Assembly: GCA_036873755.1 (NCBI GenBank)
Contig: JAVTVY010018788.1
Location: 1-64,000, forward strand
Origin: Hanleya hanleyi
Lineage: Eukaryota; Mollusca; Polyplacophora; Lepidopleurida; Hanleyidae
Reading direction: 5' to 3'
DNA: 64,000 bases
Both the position numbers and the translations under genes were made by a program. This document shows positions 20,537-30,256 of the stretch, one piece after another. The number at the start of each line of letters is the position of its first letter. Positions within the stretch are counted from its first letter, which is position 1. A model generated the notes under the pieces. It was given only the letters and a program-made list of their open reading frames with translations, did no database searches and had not been told where the DNA came from.

Positions 20537-21235
20537 CCATTAAAGTAGAAATTGTTGCTCTTTTGGATTAGTTCAACGCTTTCCAGAATGAAGTCTTTCG
20601 AGAAACGATTATCTAAATTTTCCGGGTGTTTGTTCATCCAGAATTCTAGTGCCTCTTTCCCTAAATCATGGGAAATGTTTGTATATTAACTGGAAACATC
20701 GAATGTTGCTAACGTAGAATTCCTTCGATAGTTCTGAGTAATTTTCCTAGAAAGTCTATATCATCCCTTATAAAGCTACGAATGTTATTTGTCATTGGTT
20801 TGAGGATGATGTCCATCAGGTGACTCAGGCGGTGTGTTGGGCATTCCGTTCCGGCTACAATAGTTCTAAATTTCAAATCGGTCGGAGCTTCTGTTCGTAC
20901 ATATGTGGAATTTTGTTCATTAATGGCGTTGATTATTGTCTGTGGTAGTCCGTAAAAGTTACTGGTTTTGTGTTTAAATCCCGTCAGAAATTCTATTCCC
21001 TCTTTAGTCAAATTGTTTTTATATTTCCCGGTTATTGCTTTCAGTTTACGTACGACTTCTGCGTCCTCATTTTGTAGTAGCTCTCTGTAATATTATGGGT
21101 CGTCCAACATCTCCATTATTTTATTAGCGTAGTATACCTTATCCATGACAACAAGTGCGCCTCCTTTATCAGCTTCCTTAATAATTAAGTTCTTCTTCTC
21201 CTGTAACTGTTATAAAGCATTTCGTTCATTCCTGT
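20537..21235 (-). pseudogene. Penelope P2 RT N-terminal part
   Basis: Contains NLIIKEADKGGALVVMDKVY, an in-frame TAA after MLDDP, then YYRELLQNEDAEVVRKLKAI, FYGLPQTIINAI, FRTIVAGTECPTHRLSHLM and IRDDIDFLGKL. These match the N-terminal RT portion of Penelope (finger and pre-motif A). Frame lost after EGILR (near 20712) before motif A. Confidence 0.75.
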
Positions 21236-21241
21236 TGATAT

Positions 21242-21835
21242 TTGAAGTTGATAACTGAAGGAACAACGTTTACGAGAATTAATTCCAACTCTGAAAAACG
21301 AGGTTATCCAGAGAAACTGATTTCGTCCGGAATTTACAAGGCCAAGTGCATTCCTCAAACGGAACTCCGTACTGTGAAGAATACAGAACCAAAATCAGAA
21401 ACAATAGCTGTAATAACCACACACAATCCAAACAACCCTAATGTTTTTCAGGTTATCAAGAATACCTTACCAATGGTTAATGGGAGTGAACGGGTTGAAA
21501 ACAGTTTATCCGAAGTAAAATTGATCAACAGCAAAAGGCAAGGCCCTAACCTGAAGAAACTTTTTACAAGAGCCAAATTCACTCTTGAGGAACAGAATAT
21601 AGTAGGTGTTAGTAAATGCGGTTCTAACTTATGTGGCACATGTGAATATATTTTGGAAGGGAAGGACTTTATTTTCAAGAATGCAGACTACGTCTACCGT
21701 GTGAAATATAATATGTCGTAAGGTGAAAAATGTTTTGTATGTCATAACATGCGCGGGATGCGGTGAAAACTATATAGGTCAAACTGGAGACTATTTACGT
21801 CACAGAGTAACGGTTCACAAACAACAGATCAGAGT
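21242..21835 (+). pseudogene. Penelope P3 linker and start of GIY-YIG domain
   Basis: KRGYPEKLISSGIYKAKCIP, VITTHNPNNPNVFQVI, a linker with CGSNLCGTC and FKNADYVYRVKY lead to a 2-base deletion near 21717 that puts the frame out. The DNA continues with sequence for NVLYVITCAGCGENYIGQTG up to 21835, where the TIR element begins. Confidence 0.8.
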
Positions 21836-22975
21836 AGACTGGATGAGTCTCTATTTCATATGTGCTATTATTAATAATAAAATGATCTTTAATAAATAGA
21901 ATGAGAACAAAAAATGAAAAAAGAAAAAATGATTTTTTTTTTTTAAGATAGAGACTGGACGATTTGATGGGTTTCGTCGTGTAAAGATTCCATCTGGTGG
22001 CGTGGTTAGTCTGCACGATTGACATGTTTTTACCTTCGGTCGCAATATTTGTATCAATTTCATTCTAACGGCATATTGTGACGTCTCGGCAGTAACGTCA
22101 TTCCCATTGTTGAGGTCATGGTAGTAACGTCATTCTCATTGTTGACGTCACATGAACGCATTGCTTCCAGCGAGCGTATATGAACGAACCAATCAAATCC
22201 TTTGAGTTGGGGGCGGAGTCAGAATACGGAGTTTTCATTGGTGACAAAAAATGCACAGTATACTGTGCATTTTTTCTTGCAAAGTTAGCTCCCTTGTGAC
22301 GTTCCGTCCAGTCCCTGTTTCAAGCATTTCTTAATAGGCAGAGTTACTTCCTCTTGTTTCCCGTTTAAAGTACATTATGCAACAGGGGCTGGATCCAATC
22401 TCCTGGCTTCGATTGCATATACCTTTCGTCTAAACGGCTGCAGGAATGATCTCTGCCCCACCGTAGTAAAAATGTAGAACGGAAGGAACAGTTCGTATGA
22501 TTCGATGATATTCCATTGGTTTGTCGTTTTGATTGGCATGGATCACCAGCGCGTGATGGACAATGCATGAATGAAAGAACGTACCGGTTCTATTTTCAGG
22601 TTGTAGTCATAGATACCTACCCCTCCCATCCCCATCATTTTTTCAATGAAAAGTCCGCCATTATGTTGCTAAGCCGCGTCACAGCTCTGTAAATTTTGTA
22701 AAACTGCTCTACCCAAAAAGAGTTCGTTTGCGTTTGTCTTCATATAGTACCGTACTGGTGTTATTCATGACATAATTGAAATATATAATGACATGGTTGA
22801 CATAACTGCATAGTTAGAAACTAAATTATGTGACATGTTTCGCGTAATACACCGCGCGCATAATAATGTAACAGCTCATTACATTTTTGTTGCCTGTGGA
22901 TGAGATTAGATTTGGAGCTGTTTGTAAAAAGCGGAAAACGGATCGAGGCTTGGTGAATGGGGCTGGATCCAGTCT
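21836..22975. mobile_element. 1.14-kb non-autonomous TIR element with 12-bp target duplication
   Basis: It starts AGACTGGATGAG and ends CTGGATCCAGTCT, giving a terminal inverted repeat of at least 9 bp (AGACTGGAT/ATCCAGTCT). It is flanked by ACAGATCAGAGT at 21824-21835 and 22976-22987, which is the native Penelope sequence duplicated. Inside are a perfect 30-bp palindrome (22246-22275) and a second internal GGGGCTGGATCCAATCT resembling the terminus. No transposase is encoded. The 12-bp duplication is longer than in most cut-and-paste families; superfamily unassigned. Confidence 0.7.
22246..22275. repeat. 30-bp palindrome inside the TIR element
   Basis: AAAAAATGCACAGTAT and its inverse complement ACTGTGCATTTTTT meet without a spacer. 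It would form a hairpin or cruciform and could act as a terminator-like structure. Confidence 0.75.
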
Positions 22976-23159
22976 ACAGATCAGAGTTCCCGCGACGAGG
23001 CAAATTGGAGTGAGTAAACACATAGATGAATGTGGTGGCGGAAAATTTACTATTTTTCTGTTTTATAAAGTTCTGAAAGATGACAAACATTTCAGGGTAC
23101 AGAAAGAGGAATTCTTTCGTAATAAGTGCAAATGCAAACTTAATGGACTACCGTTTTAG
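22976..23159 (+). pseudogene. Penelope P3 GIY-YIG C-terminal part
   Basis: After the TIR element, sequence resumes with the duplicated ACAGATCAGAGT and encodes IRVPATRQIGVSKHIDECGG, FLFYKVLKDDKHFRVQKEEF and ends KCKLNGLPF plus stop, matching P2 exactly at the C-terminus. Confidence 0.8.
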
Positions 23160-23325
23160 TATATCTGAACTGTCGCGAAGATTGTGTATTTTATATATAT
23201 TATGTGGAGAACTATGAAAAGATACGTTTATATCAATATGACATTACTGGACGTCATTCACATATTATTACGGCATATTGTAAGATGCGGTATTACTTTC
23301 AACGTCATAACGTCATAATTAGCAT

Positions 23326-24611
23326 AATTATTATATGGCTTGAGCTCAATGCTGACAATTTTGGTCTAGATAAAAATGTATATCTATGTTTTGCTTATAT
23401 CCCTCCTGAGAATTCTCCTTTTTGTCCAATATCTGATATTAGTATTATACAAATGATTGAGTCGGATATAGCTAGACTATCAAATTTGGGATACGTGATA
23501 CTTACTGGTGATTTAAATGCCCGCACAGGTTCGGGCCTTGACTTTGTGTCTAATGATGATTCTAATCATCTGCCCCTATACGACACTTATGTCGAAGATG
23601 ATGCAACTTTACGTCGTTACAACTGTGATAAGATACAGGATCAACGTGGCAAACAACTACTAGATCTGTGCATATCCGCACAGATGAGACTTTTAAACGG
23701 CAGAACAGTCGGTGACACAATTGGACACTTCACCTGTCATCAACCAGGTGGCAGCAGTGTTGTAGATTATACTGTCGTATCAGATACTTTGCTAAAATTA
23801 ATATCGTATTTTCATGTACACAGGTTTACAGGTTATCTGTCCGATCACTGTCAATTATCATTTATGCTACGCGTAAATTATCATATAAAAATTTTGAAGA
23901 ATGACCTAAAACCTATGCCTTCTAGATACATATGGTCAGAGGACTCACTTCACAAATACCAAGATGCTTTATGTTCGCATCCAGTTCAAAATGCTATTGA
24001 TAAATTTCTTGAAAACAGATACTCCCAAGAGCAGGTTGACTGTGCAGCAGATGATTTTAACAATATCCTTAAAACTGCTGGGAACATAGCCTTGAAATGC
24101 ATTAAGTCTAATAGAGCCAGAAAAACTCGTATAATTACTAAAAAGAAACCAAGGTGGTATGATAAAACTTTGCAAAGTCTTAAAAGTAGCACAAAGTACA
24201 AAGCGTATCTATTATCTATATATCCAAAGGTACCATGTGTTAGATCTTCGTACTTTAAATCTCTAAAAGATCTTAGAAAAGCAAGGAAATATAAAAGGAG
24301 AAAATATAGAAACAGGCTTATTAACAATCTAGACAATTTAGTCGACGATAAGCCGAAAGAATTTTGGAAAATATTGGAAGAACTTAAAGAGAATGACAAT
24401 CCAAAAAAGGAAGATACAGAAAATGTATCACCAGATGAATGGTTAAAACATTTTGAGAAATTAAATGTAAAAAGTAAATTCAGTTCAACTGAGAATTTCA
24501 TTGATACAAATTTACAACATCTAGAACAGCAAACTAATTTCAGTGAGTTAGACTATAGAATAAAAGAAAATGAAATTAGTAAGGCAATTAAAGGACTCAA
24601 AACACAAAAAA
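23326..24611 (+). pseudogene. LINE APE-type endonuclease (5' truncated) and linker
   Basis: The frame contains YVILTGDLNARTGSGLDFV (the GDLNA block with catalytic Asp and Asn), SSVVDYTVVSDTLL and GYLSDHCQLSFML (the terminal SDH with catalytic Asp and His). The N-terminal Asn and Glu blocks of APE nucleases are missing because of 5' truncation. A basic linker (KARKYKRRKYRN) follows toward the RT. The first residues before 23326 are Penelope non-coding DNA read through, so no native start is present. Confidence 0.85.
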
Positions 24612-26047
24612 GCATGTGGCCTAGATGGTATCTGTAACGAAATGCTGAAATATGGCTATACCAGTCTTGGTTCATGCATTCAAAAACTATTTAACCTTAC
24701 TTACTCCAATGCGGTTTATCCCCGATGCTGGAGTGAAGGTTACATCTCTCCTATTCACAAGTCTGGTACTAAGAAAAACCCCTCCAATTATCGAGGAATT
24801 ACTATAACCAGTAATATTGGCAAACTATTCAACTCAGTTCTTAATAACAGGTTGGAAAATTTTCTCTCCTCTCGCGATATCATTAGAAAAGAACAATTGG
24901 GCTTTACTAAAGGTGCGAGGACCTCTGATCATATGTTTGTTTTGAAAACATTGGTAGATTCATACCAACAGGTTGAACACAAACCAATGTACGCTTGCTT
25001 CGTTGATTTCTCGAAAGCATTTGACAAGGTTTGGCATACGGGTCTTTTTTACAAACTGCAGTCGATCGGTATAGGTGGACAATTTTACAAGATTTTAAAA
25101 GATATGTATAATAACAATATGCTATGTGTAAAGGTTGCTGGTGCACTGACAAACTGTTTTCAATCATTCACTGGTGTTCGTCAGGGCGACAATTTAAGCC
25201 CAAATCTTTTTAAGATTTTCATTAATGATCTACCATCCATATTTGATAATTCATGTGACCCGGTATTCCTTGGGACCACACCTCTCAATTGTTTATTGTA
25301 TGCAGATGATGTTGTGCTATTGTCTGACAGTAAGGAAGGTTTACAACTATCCCTTGATAAACTACAATTATACTGTGATAAATGGAGTCTGGAAGTGAAC
25401 ATAGCTAAAACTAAATGTATGATATTTAACTGTAAAAGTGGAACATCTCCAAAATCATTCTGTCTTGGTGATGCCCAAATAGAAACAGTACAGTCGTACA
25501 CATATTTAGGAATTACATTTAACCCATCTGGAACGTGGAAATTGGCCAAAGTTCAACTGAATGGCAAGGCATCTAAGGCATTCTTCAAAATTCGAAAATG
25601 TTTTTCATGTAACCCTCCTGGAATCTCCACTTCTTTGCATATATTTGATCATACTATTAAGCCTATTTTACTCTACTGTTCAGAAATATGGGGATCATCC
25701 ATTGTTACAAAATTGAGTAAAAAATCATTTTTAGATAACTATATTAAGAATGAACCACTTGAAAGACTTAACTTGAAGTACTGTAAATACATTCTGGGGG
25801 TCAACTCCAAATGTACAAATTGTGCTGTGTTAGGTGAACTCGGTCGACGTCCTATGCTAATTGATGTTATTTGTTCAATGCTTAAATACTGGCGTCGCTT
25901 ATTTGAAATGCCTGATGATACGTTATTAAAGAAAGCTTTTGATTTTTCTATCAAATTGGACACCCAAGGAAAAAAGACCTGGGTAACGGGTATTAAATGT
26001 ATATTGTCATTCTTAAATCTAAGTCATTTATACGAACAGAAAAAAAA
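24606..26047 (+). pseudogene. LINE reverse transcriptase
   Basis: The open frame (to 26063) has KKACGLDGICNEMLKYG, SEGYISPIHKSGTKKNPSNY, FVDFSKAFDKVWHTGLFYKL (motif A, catalytic Asp), GVRQGDNLSPNLFKIFINDL, LLYADDVVLLSDSKEGLQLS (motif C, YADD) and SYTYLGITF. All RT catalytic aspartates are present. Continuity with the endonuclease and with the C-terminal region is lost only through single extra A residues in homopolymer runs. RT copies the element RNA at the nicked target. Confidence 0.88.
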
Positions 26048-26625
26048 GTTTATCTGTTGGTAGCTTAGTTTCCAAAGCTGCAAGAAGTTTCTCTTCTGTA
26101 TTTTGTAACTGGTGGAATGAACAACTGTTTACCGACCGTCCCAACGTAGCGTATGGTAACAAACTCAGAACATATAGAACCTTCAAGCTAAATGTTGTGT
26201 TGGAACCTTACTTATCTATTCTGAATCGAGATCATCGCAGTGACTTATGTAAGCTACGAACAAGTAGCCATGACCTTCAGATTGAGAAAGGTAGATTTGC
26301 CAAAGTACCAGCAGATAAGCGTTTATGTACTCTTTGCAATGCTGGTAAGGTTGAAGATGAATTCCATTTTTTAATGGAATGTAATAAATATGATAATTTT
26401 CGGGACATATTTCTATTTAAATGTGATAGCATGAATGCCAACTTTTCTCAACTCGATATTTCAAACAAATTTATTTGGCTCTTATCGTGCGAGGATCCAA
26501 TTATTGTGAAAAATTTAGGTAAGTTTGTTCATGATTGTATGAGCGCACGTAGCAATATGATTGATGGTTCGGCATCTAAACATGACAAATGTGTTACTGG
26601 TACAGGAATAACAGATGTTAGCTAA
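26048..26625 (+). pseudogene. LINE C-terminal zinc-binding region
   Basis: After the second A-run shift the frame continues with WWNEQLFTDRPNVAYGNKLR, DHRSDLCKLRTSSHDL and a CX2C...HX4C-type motif (LCTLCNAGKVEDEFHFLMEC) before ending at 26625. This Cys/His motif is typical of the end of ORF2 in I/Jockey/CR1-type LINEs. Confidence 0.85.
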
Positions 26626-26877
26626 TATACGTTTTTAGTGTTACAAACAGATACTAGTCAGTAAGATCATAATTTATTGTAAAATGCCAGCGAAATCGCT
26701 GCTCCTGGCATTATTGTTCCTTGTATCACGACTGTTATTTTTCTGTAAATCAAATTATTTCTAATCAACTAGGTTATTCTATATGTATATATACTTAATT
26801 ATCTTCGCTTGATTGTATATCTGCTCGATAACGGGCGCTGTGATCAGCAAATAAAGAACCTTGAACCTTGAACCTTG
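26626..26877 (+). other. LINE 3' UTR and short tandem tail
   Basis: Non-coding, ending CAAATAAAGAACCTTGAACC followed by TTGAACCTTG, i.e. a 7-bp tandem (GAACCTT). Such simple tails mark LINE 3' ends and set the boundary at the duplicated AGCAT. Confidence 0.75.
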
Positions 26878-27104
26878 AGCATGATGTCTAAACGTCATCG
26901 TCAAAACGGATTCAAACTTTTGAAATGTCTAACTGATAAGAATATTACGTTTAGGAATTGTATAATGACGTCATTGTCAACGTCATGGAATATTGAGTGG
27001 AGTACCATATATTGTCGTGGGTTCCAAATGGAAATTATTACATCATAACGGATAAAAGAATTATTTTAAATATTGAACGTTCACATTTAAATTGTCAGTA
27101 TTGC

Positions 27105-27157
27105 CTGAAGAGCCACCGAATAAAGATGTGGCGAAACCGGTTGCAGTAAACGCTGTC
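27105..27157 (+). ncRNA. Hammerhead-like motif in Penelope P3 3' end
   Basis: CTGAAGA (27105-27111) is followed by stem II GCCAC/GTGGC (27112-27116 and 27128-27132) and GAAA (27133-27136), then CCGGTTGC and a GTC at 27155-27157. C3-U4-G5-A6-N7-G8-A9 and G12-A13-A14 of the hammerhead core are all satisfied, with a perfect 5-bp stem II. Stem III would be minimal and stem I is not obvious, so catalytic activity is unproven. Confidence 0.5.
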
Positions 27158-27202
27158 TTCGATATTCATTTTTTTTCTTATATTATCCTGGATATCTCTT
27201 CC

Positions 27203-27206
27203 TCAA

Positions 27207-27243
<37 letters not shown>
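27203..27243. repeat. (TA)n microsatellite at Penelope 3' end
   Basis: About 17-20 TA units directly after the Penelope 3' region. The P2 copy has a shorter (TA)n at the same place. Confidence 0.85.
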
Positions 27244-27245
<2 letters not shown>

Positions 27246-27840
27246 CAAAGGCGGTACTAAGACTAGAGGGCTAGACCGACTTTTCTCCATGTGACTTTAA
27301 TACACAACACTAATGCCCCACAGGGGTCGAATTATTTGTATTAATTATAAAACAAAGCCAAAGGCTAAACTGTGCTAAGTTGTAACATGTTGTGCTCACG
27401 TGCTATGTTACCAGACTATGTTTGGCCTGGTAACCGCGACTATATATGCTCGTTTGAATGTAATATTTATTTGTAGAAGAACATCCAAAGATGTGAAAAC
27501 GTTTCAAGTATAATACAGTATCGGATTATAACATTAACGGGTTACAATCGTAATGACAAATATATTGAAGTTCATTGGATAACGGGAGATCACCTGCACA
27601 TTTCAGTACATACCTATACAACTTTAGCAAGGAAACAGAGGCTACATGAGTATTCACATTCAATACCTATATTCGTGAAATTCTTTCCCATTCTTTTATT
27701 GCTAAAAGCTCCCTCTCATCAAAGCCAGATTCATCTGAGAGATGGTCGTCTTCTGTTGGGTGGTATATTACAGGTTGATCCTCGTACAGCTGCAGAAGGC
27801 AACATTTTTACCCGAATCAGCTAAATAACAATGATCAACT
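27244..27840. other. No gene recognised
   Basis: AT-rich spacer without identifiable coding sequence. Confidence 0.4.
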
Positions 27841-27922
27841 TTAGTTATCAACTTGGATATGTCACTTTATCTGAAGACCATGTGGTCTTCAGTTAAAGTG
27901 ACATATCCAAGTTAATAACTAA
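27841..27922. repeat. 82-bp near-perfect hairpin
   Basis: TTAGTTATCAACTTGGATAT...CTGAAGACCA is followed by TGTGGTCTTCAG...ATATCCAAGTTAATAACTAA. The arms are about 38 bp with one or two mismatches and a centre of about 4 nt. It may be a MITE or a pre-miRNA-like foldback; no flanking duplication seen. Confidence 0.75.
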
Positions 27923-28193
27923 TTTAGAAATACTGTGATAAAAAAGGAGGTACTGGTATATTCTTCTGGAATATTTGAACAATACACTGCTTTATTTACA
28001 TATTTTACCTCATTTGTTAATAGCATTGCTGCTGATCATTTATATTCCTACCTTTTGACAGCATAAGTCAGGTAAGAGGTCAGTTCCATTTGTCTAACAA
28101 AAATCAATGACTTTTTGTTTGTGTTGCTTGCAGGATGAAGTTGAGAATTTGGATGCCGTCAGAAGTGACCGCTCTCCCCACCGCAACACCCAA

Positions 28194-28960
28194 CTAGCCA
28201 GGCTGAAACATGTTTCGGCAGTCGACAACAAGACTTGGGAGGGTGCAACCTTGGGCTTTGTGCACTGTCATGGCATATGCTAGTACAATCGGAAACTGGT
28301 GTCGCTCTTCTAGGATCTTCTGTTCAGTAGGACTGTATACCGAAAAGCTGCACCTGGTTAGTTTTAGCATGGTTTCACCAAACCTGACATGATGCCCATT
28401 CCCATCCAACTTCAGAACTGTCCCCCTAAGCCCATTGACAAGAGTGGGTGGCAGATTACTCAACAGAACTACTGGACAGTTCACTTTCAAGTTCAACACA
28501 TTCTTGGCCGTAACATTTCTTGAAAACGTTTTCTCTCCAGAGTCTATTGATTTGTAGGAAACTGTTTCACCTGCCATGTTCTGTAATTGTTCCGAATTGT
28601 GGCAATCAACCTCAAAATTGGTGCCATACACGTATATTGTCTCTTGATAGTAGGACAGAGGCCGTGATATTTTGTACATCACTTTCTTGGTATCCTCGGA
28701 AATATACGTCCTCTCTCAAGTTCACTGATGGTTGTAATACGGGTCATTTCTGATTGCCTGATGACATGGGTCAGGAGAATTTTGTATGTGGTGGCATTCT
28801 TCCAAATGTTTGAATGGAAAGCATGAATGCCAGCATCATGGTGTAGCTCATTTTTCACAGGAGGCAGTTGTAGAAAGTCACCCACGCATATGGTCTGTAC
28901 CCCTTCAAAGTTGTTTCTGATGTTTCTGCATATAAACTCCAGCTGCAAAATACATAGCAA
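28194..28960 (-). pseudogene. PIF1-like helicase fragment (Helitron-type or PIF1-like)
   Basis: On the minus strand 28960-28679 encodes VQTICVGDFLQLPPVKNELH (SF1B motif III) and ILLTHVIRQSEMTRITTISE (motif IV region). 28682-28194 encodes CPVVLLSNLPPTLVNGLRGT and FPIVLAYAMTVHKAQGCTLP (motif VI, with HKAQG). The two frames are offset by a frameshift near 28680. The Walker A and B motifs are not in the visible part; a stop lies just upstream of 28960. PIF1 helicases unwind DNA and occur both as host enzymes and as the helicase of Helitrons. No Rep domain is visible here, so which of these it was cannot be decided. Confidence 0.75.
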
Positions 28961-28989
28961 AGAAGAAACATTACTTCAAAGTCTACATA

Positions 28990-29717
28990 AACTGGATACA
29001 TTTGGTCATTCATGGTCTATATTAGTTTACCCAAGATCACGGCTCTTTTTCTTCATTCATGGTCTTTCCATTCATTTATCTTCATAACTATATATTGGGT
29101 TCATTCATGTTCATGAGTATAAATGTTCATTCATGATCAATGTTATGTATATTTGTTCAGGCCGTGATCATGAGTGGTATTTTTATTCATAAATCAGCCA
29201 GTATAGATTAGTCATTATCAATATTCATTTGTCCATTATTGATAATGTTTGTGCATCCATGATTGTTTACTTTATTATTATCCTGAGTGCATTTCTTCCT
29301 TCAAGAACAACTATATAGATAGGGTACTAGTAATTCATAATCATCAGTATTATATTCATACATTATCGTTGCTATATTTGTTTCCATCAAGATCAAGAGT
29401 ATCTTTGGGGTTTTTTCATGGCCATATGTATGTTTCAATCATAATCATGACCATAAAAGTTTATTCTTGATCATATTTTTTTCTTCAACAAGGACGTTTA
29501 TGTGTATATTCATGAAAATATGTGTCATATTCATCATTTGCTCATTTATGATCATTAGAACTATATTCGTTAATTTATTATCGTTTTTATCTGTTCATTC
29601 ATGATCATGCGTACATTTGTTGATAAAATCATGTTCATGGACATATTTATATATATTCATGATAATGAACATCTTTGTTCATTTGTGATCATGGGTATAA
29701 TTGTTTGTTTATGTCCA
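28990..29717. repeat. Degenerate ATTCATGATCATG-type tandem repeats
   Basis: Variants of GTTCATTCATGATCATG(A/G)GTAT occur repeatedly, with spacing of roughly 30-40 bp, between the helicase relic and its duplicated piece. Reading frames in this block are by-products of the repeat. Confidence 0.6.
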
Positions 29718-29820
29718 TGAGTCGACAACAAGACTTGGGAGTGTGCAACCATGGGCTTTGTGCACTGTCATTGCATATGATAGTGCAATCAAAAACTGGT
29801 GTCGCTCTTCTAGGATCTAG
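29718..29820 (-). repeat. Second copy of a ~102-bp helicase segment
   Basis: GTCGACAACAAGACTTGGGA...GCTCTTCTAGGATCT repeats 28218-28319 with about six substitutions. It corresponds to helicase motif VI coding sequence on the minus strand. The two copies bracket the ATTCATGATCATG block. Confidence 0.8.
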
Positions 29821-30256
29821 CACTGATCTGTGCTAGCTGTAATGGCCACGACTTTGTCACTTTCTTTCAAAACTTTAGAAACATGCCTAATCAGAAAGAT
29901 AATACAAATGACGTTCGTACTTTTTATAACGGGCCATAACTGCTAACAGTAAATTATTTCATGGACAAGGGGACGCAAAAAGAAGAAAACAAATGTTAGA
30001 AAAACACTCTATCTCGTCCGTCATTTTTGTTACTTGTAGAGATTACCCGTAGAAGAGAGAACTTGCGACAAAATTATTGGAGGGTTGGGGCTATAAAGAT
30101 ACATGTTACTCTCCACGATCAAAATTGTCCCAATAGGGCTAGTCGGTGCTCAGAGCCCCTAACAAATTCACTGGCGCTCTGGACCTATCAAAGTCTTCTT
30201 CAGCTATCAAAACTTCTTTTTTTTAAAATTTTGTTTCCTTCTTTCTTTCTTTCTTC
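29821..30256. other. No gene recognised
   Basis: Spacer with a CTTTCTTTCTTTC tract near 30237-30255. Confidence 0.4.

Larger units (their letters stand above)
18600..21235 (-). mobile_element. Penelope element copy P2 (minus strand)
   Basis: A longer Penelope copy in minus orientation: RT finger (NLIIKEADKGGALVVMD near 21200) down to the GIY-YIG end at 19081, a ~380-bp 3' region rich in TGACGT, a hammerhead-like core (18659-18690) and a terminal (TA)n. It is interrupted by a second copy of the B insertion (20175-20536) and has stops and frameshifts. Its 5' end abuts the 5' end of copy P3 head-to-head at about 21240. Confidence 0.85.
23326..26877 (+). mobile_element. 5'-truncated LINE (I/Nimb-like) nested in Penelope P3
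   Basis: A 3.55-kb insertion: APE endonuclease (C-terminal part), RT and a C-terminal zinc region, ending with a (GAACCTT)n-type tail at about 26858-26877. It is flanked by AGCAT at 23321-23325 and 26878-26882. The empty site is visible in P2 (ATTAGCATGACGTC on its coding strand). The reading frame is broken by two +1 insertions, both in A runs (24606-24611 and 26040-26047), and is otherwise open. Clade assignment is from overall pattern only. Confidence 0.88.
21242..27243 (+). mobile_element. Penelope element copy P3 with two nested insertions
   Basis: Plus-strand copy of the P2 family. It begins inside the coding region (RT C-terminus, matching P2 at about 19710), continues through linker and nuclease, and has a 3' region ending in a hammerhead-like core and (TA)n at 27210-27243. 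It is split by a 1.14-kb TIR element (21836-22975) and, in its 3' region, by a 3.55-kb LINE (23326-26877). Both insertions left target duplications, so removing them restores the P2-like order. Confidence 0.85.

Noticed and set aside
20259..20540. 93-codon minus-strand ORF in the B insertion
   Set aside because: The near-identical copy at 16658-17001 does not keep the same frame, and it overlaps the structured RNA region.
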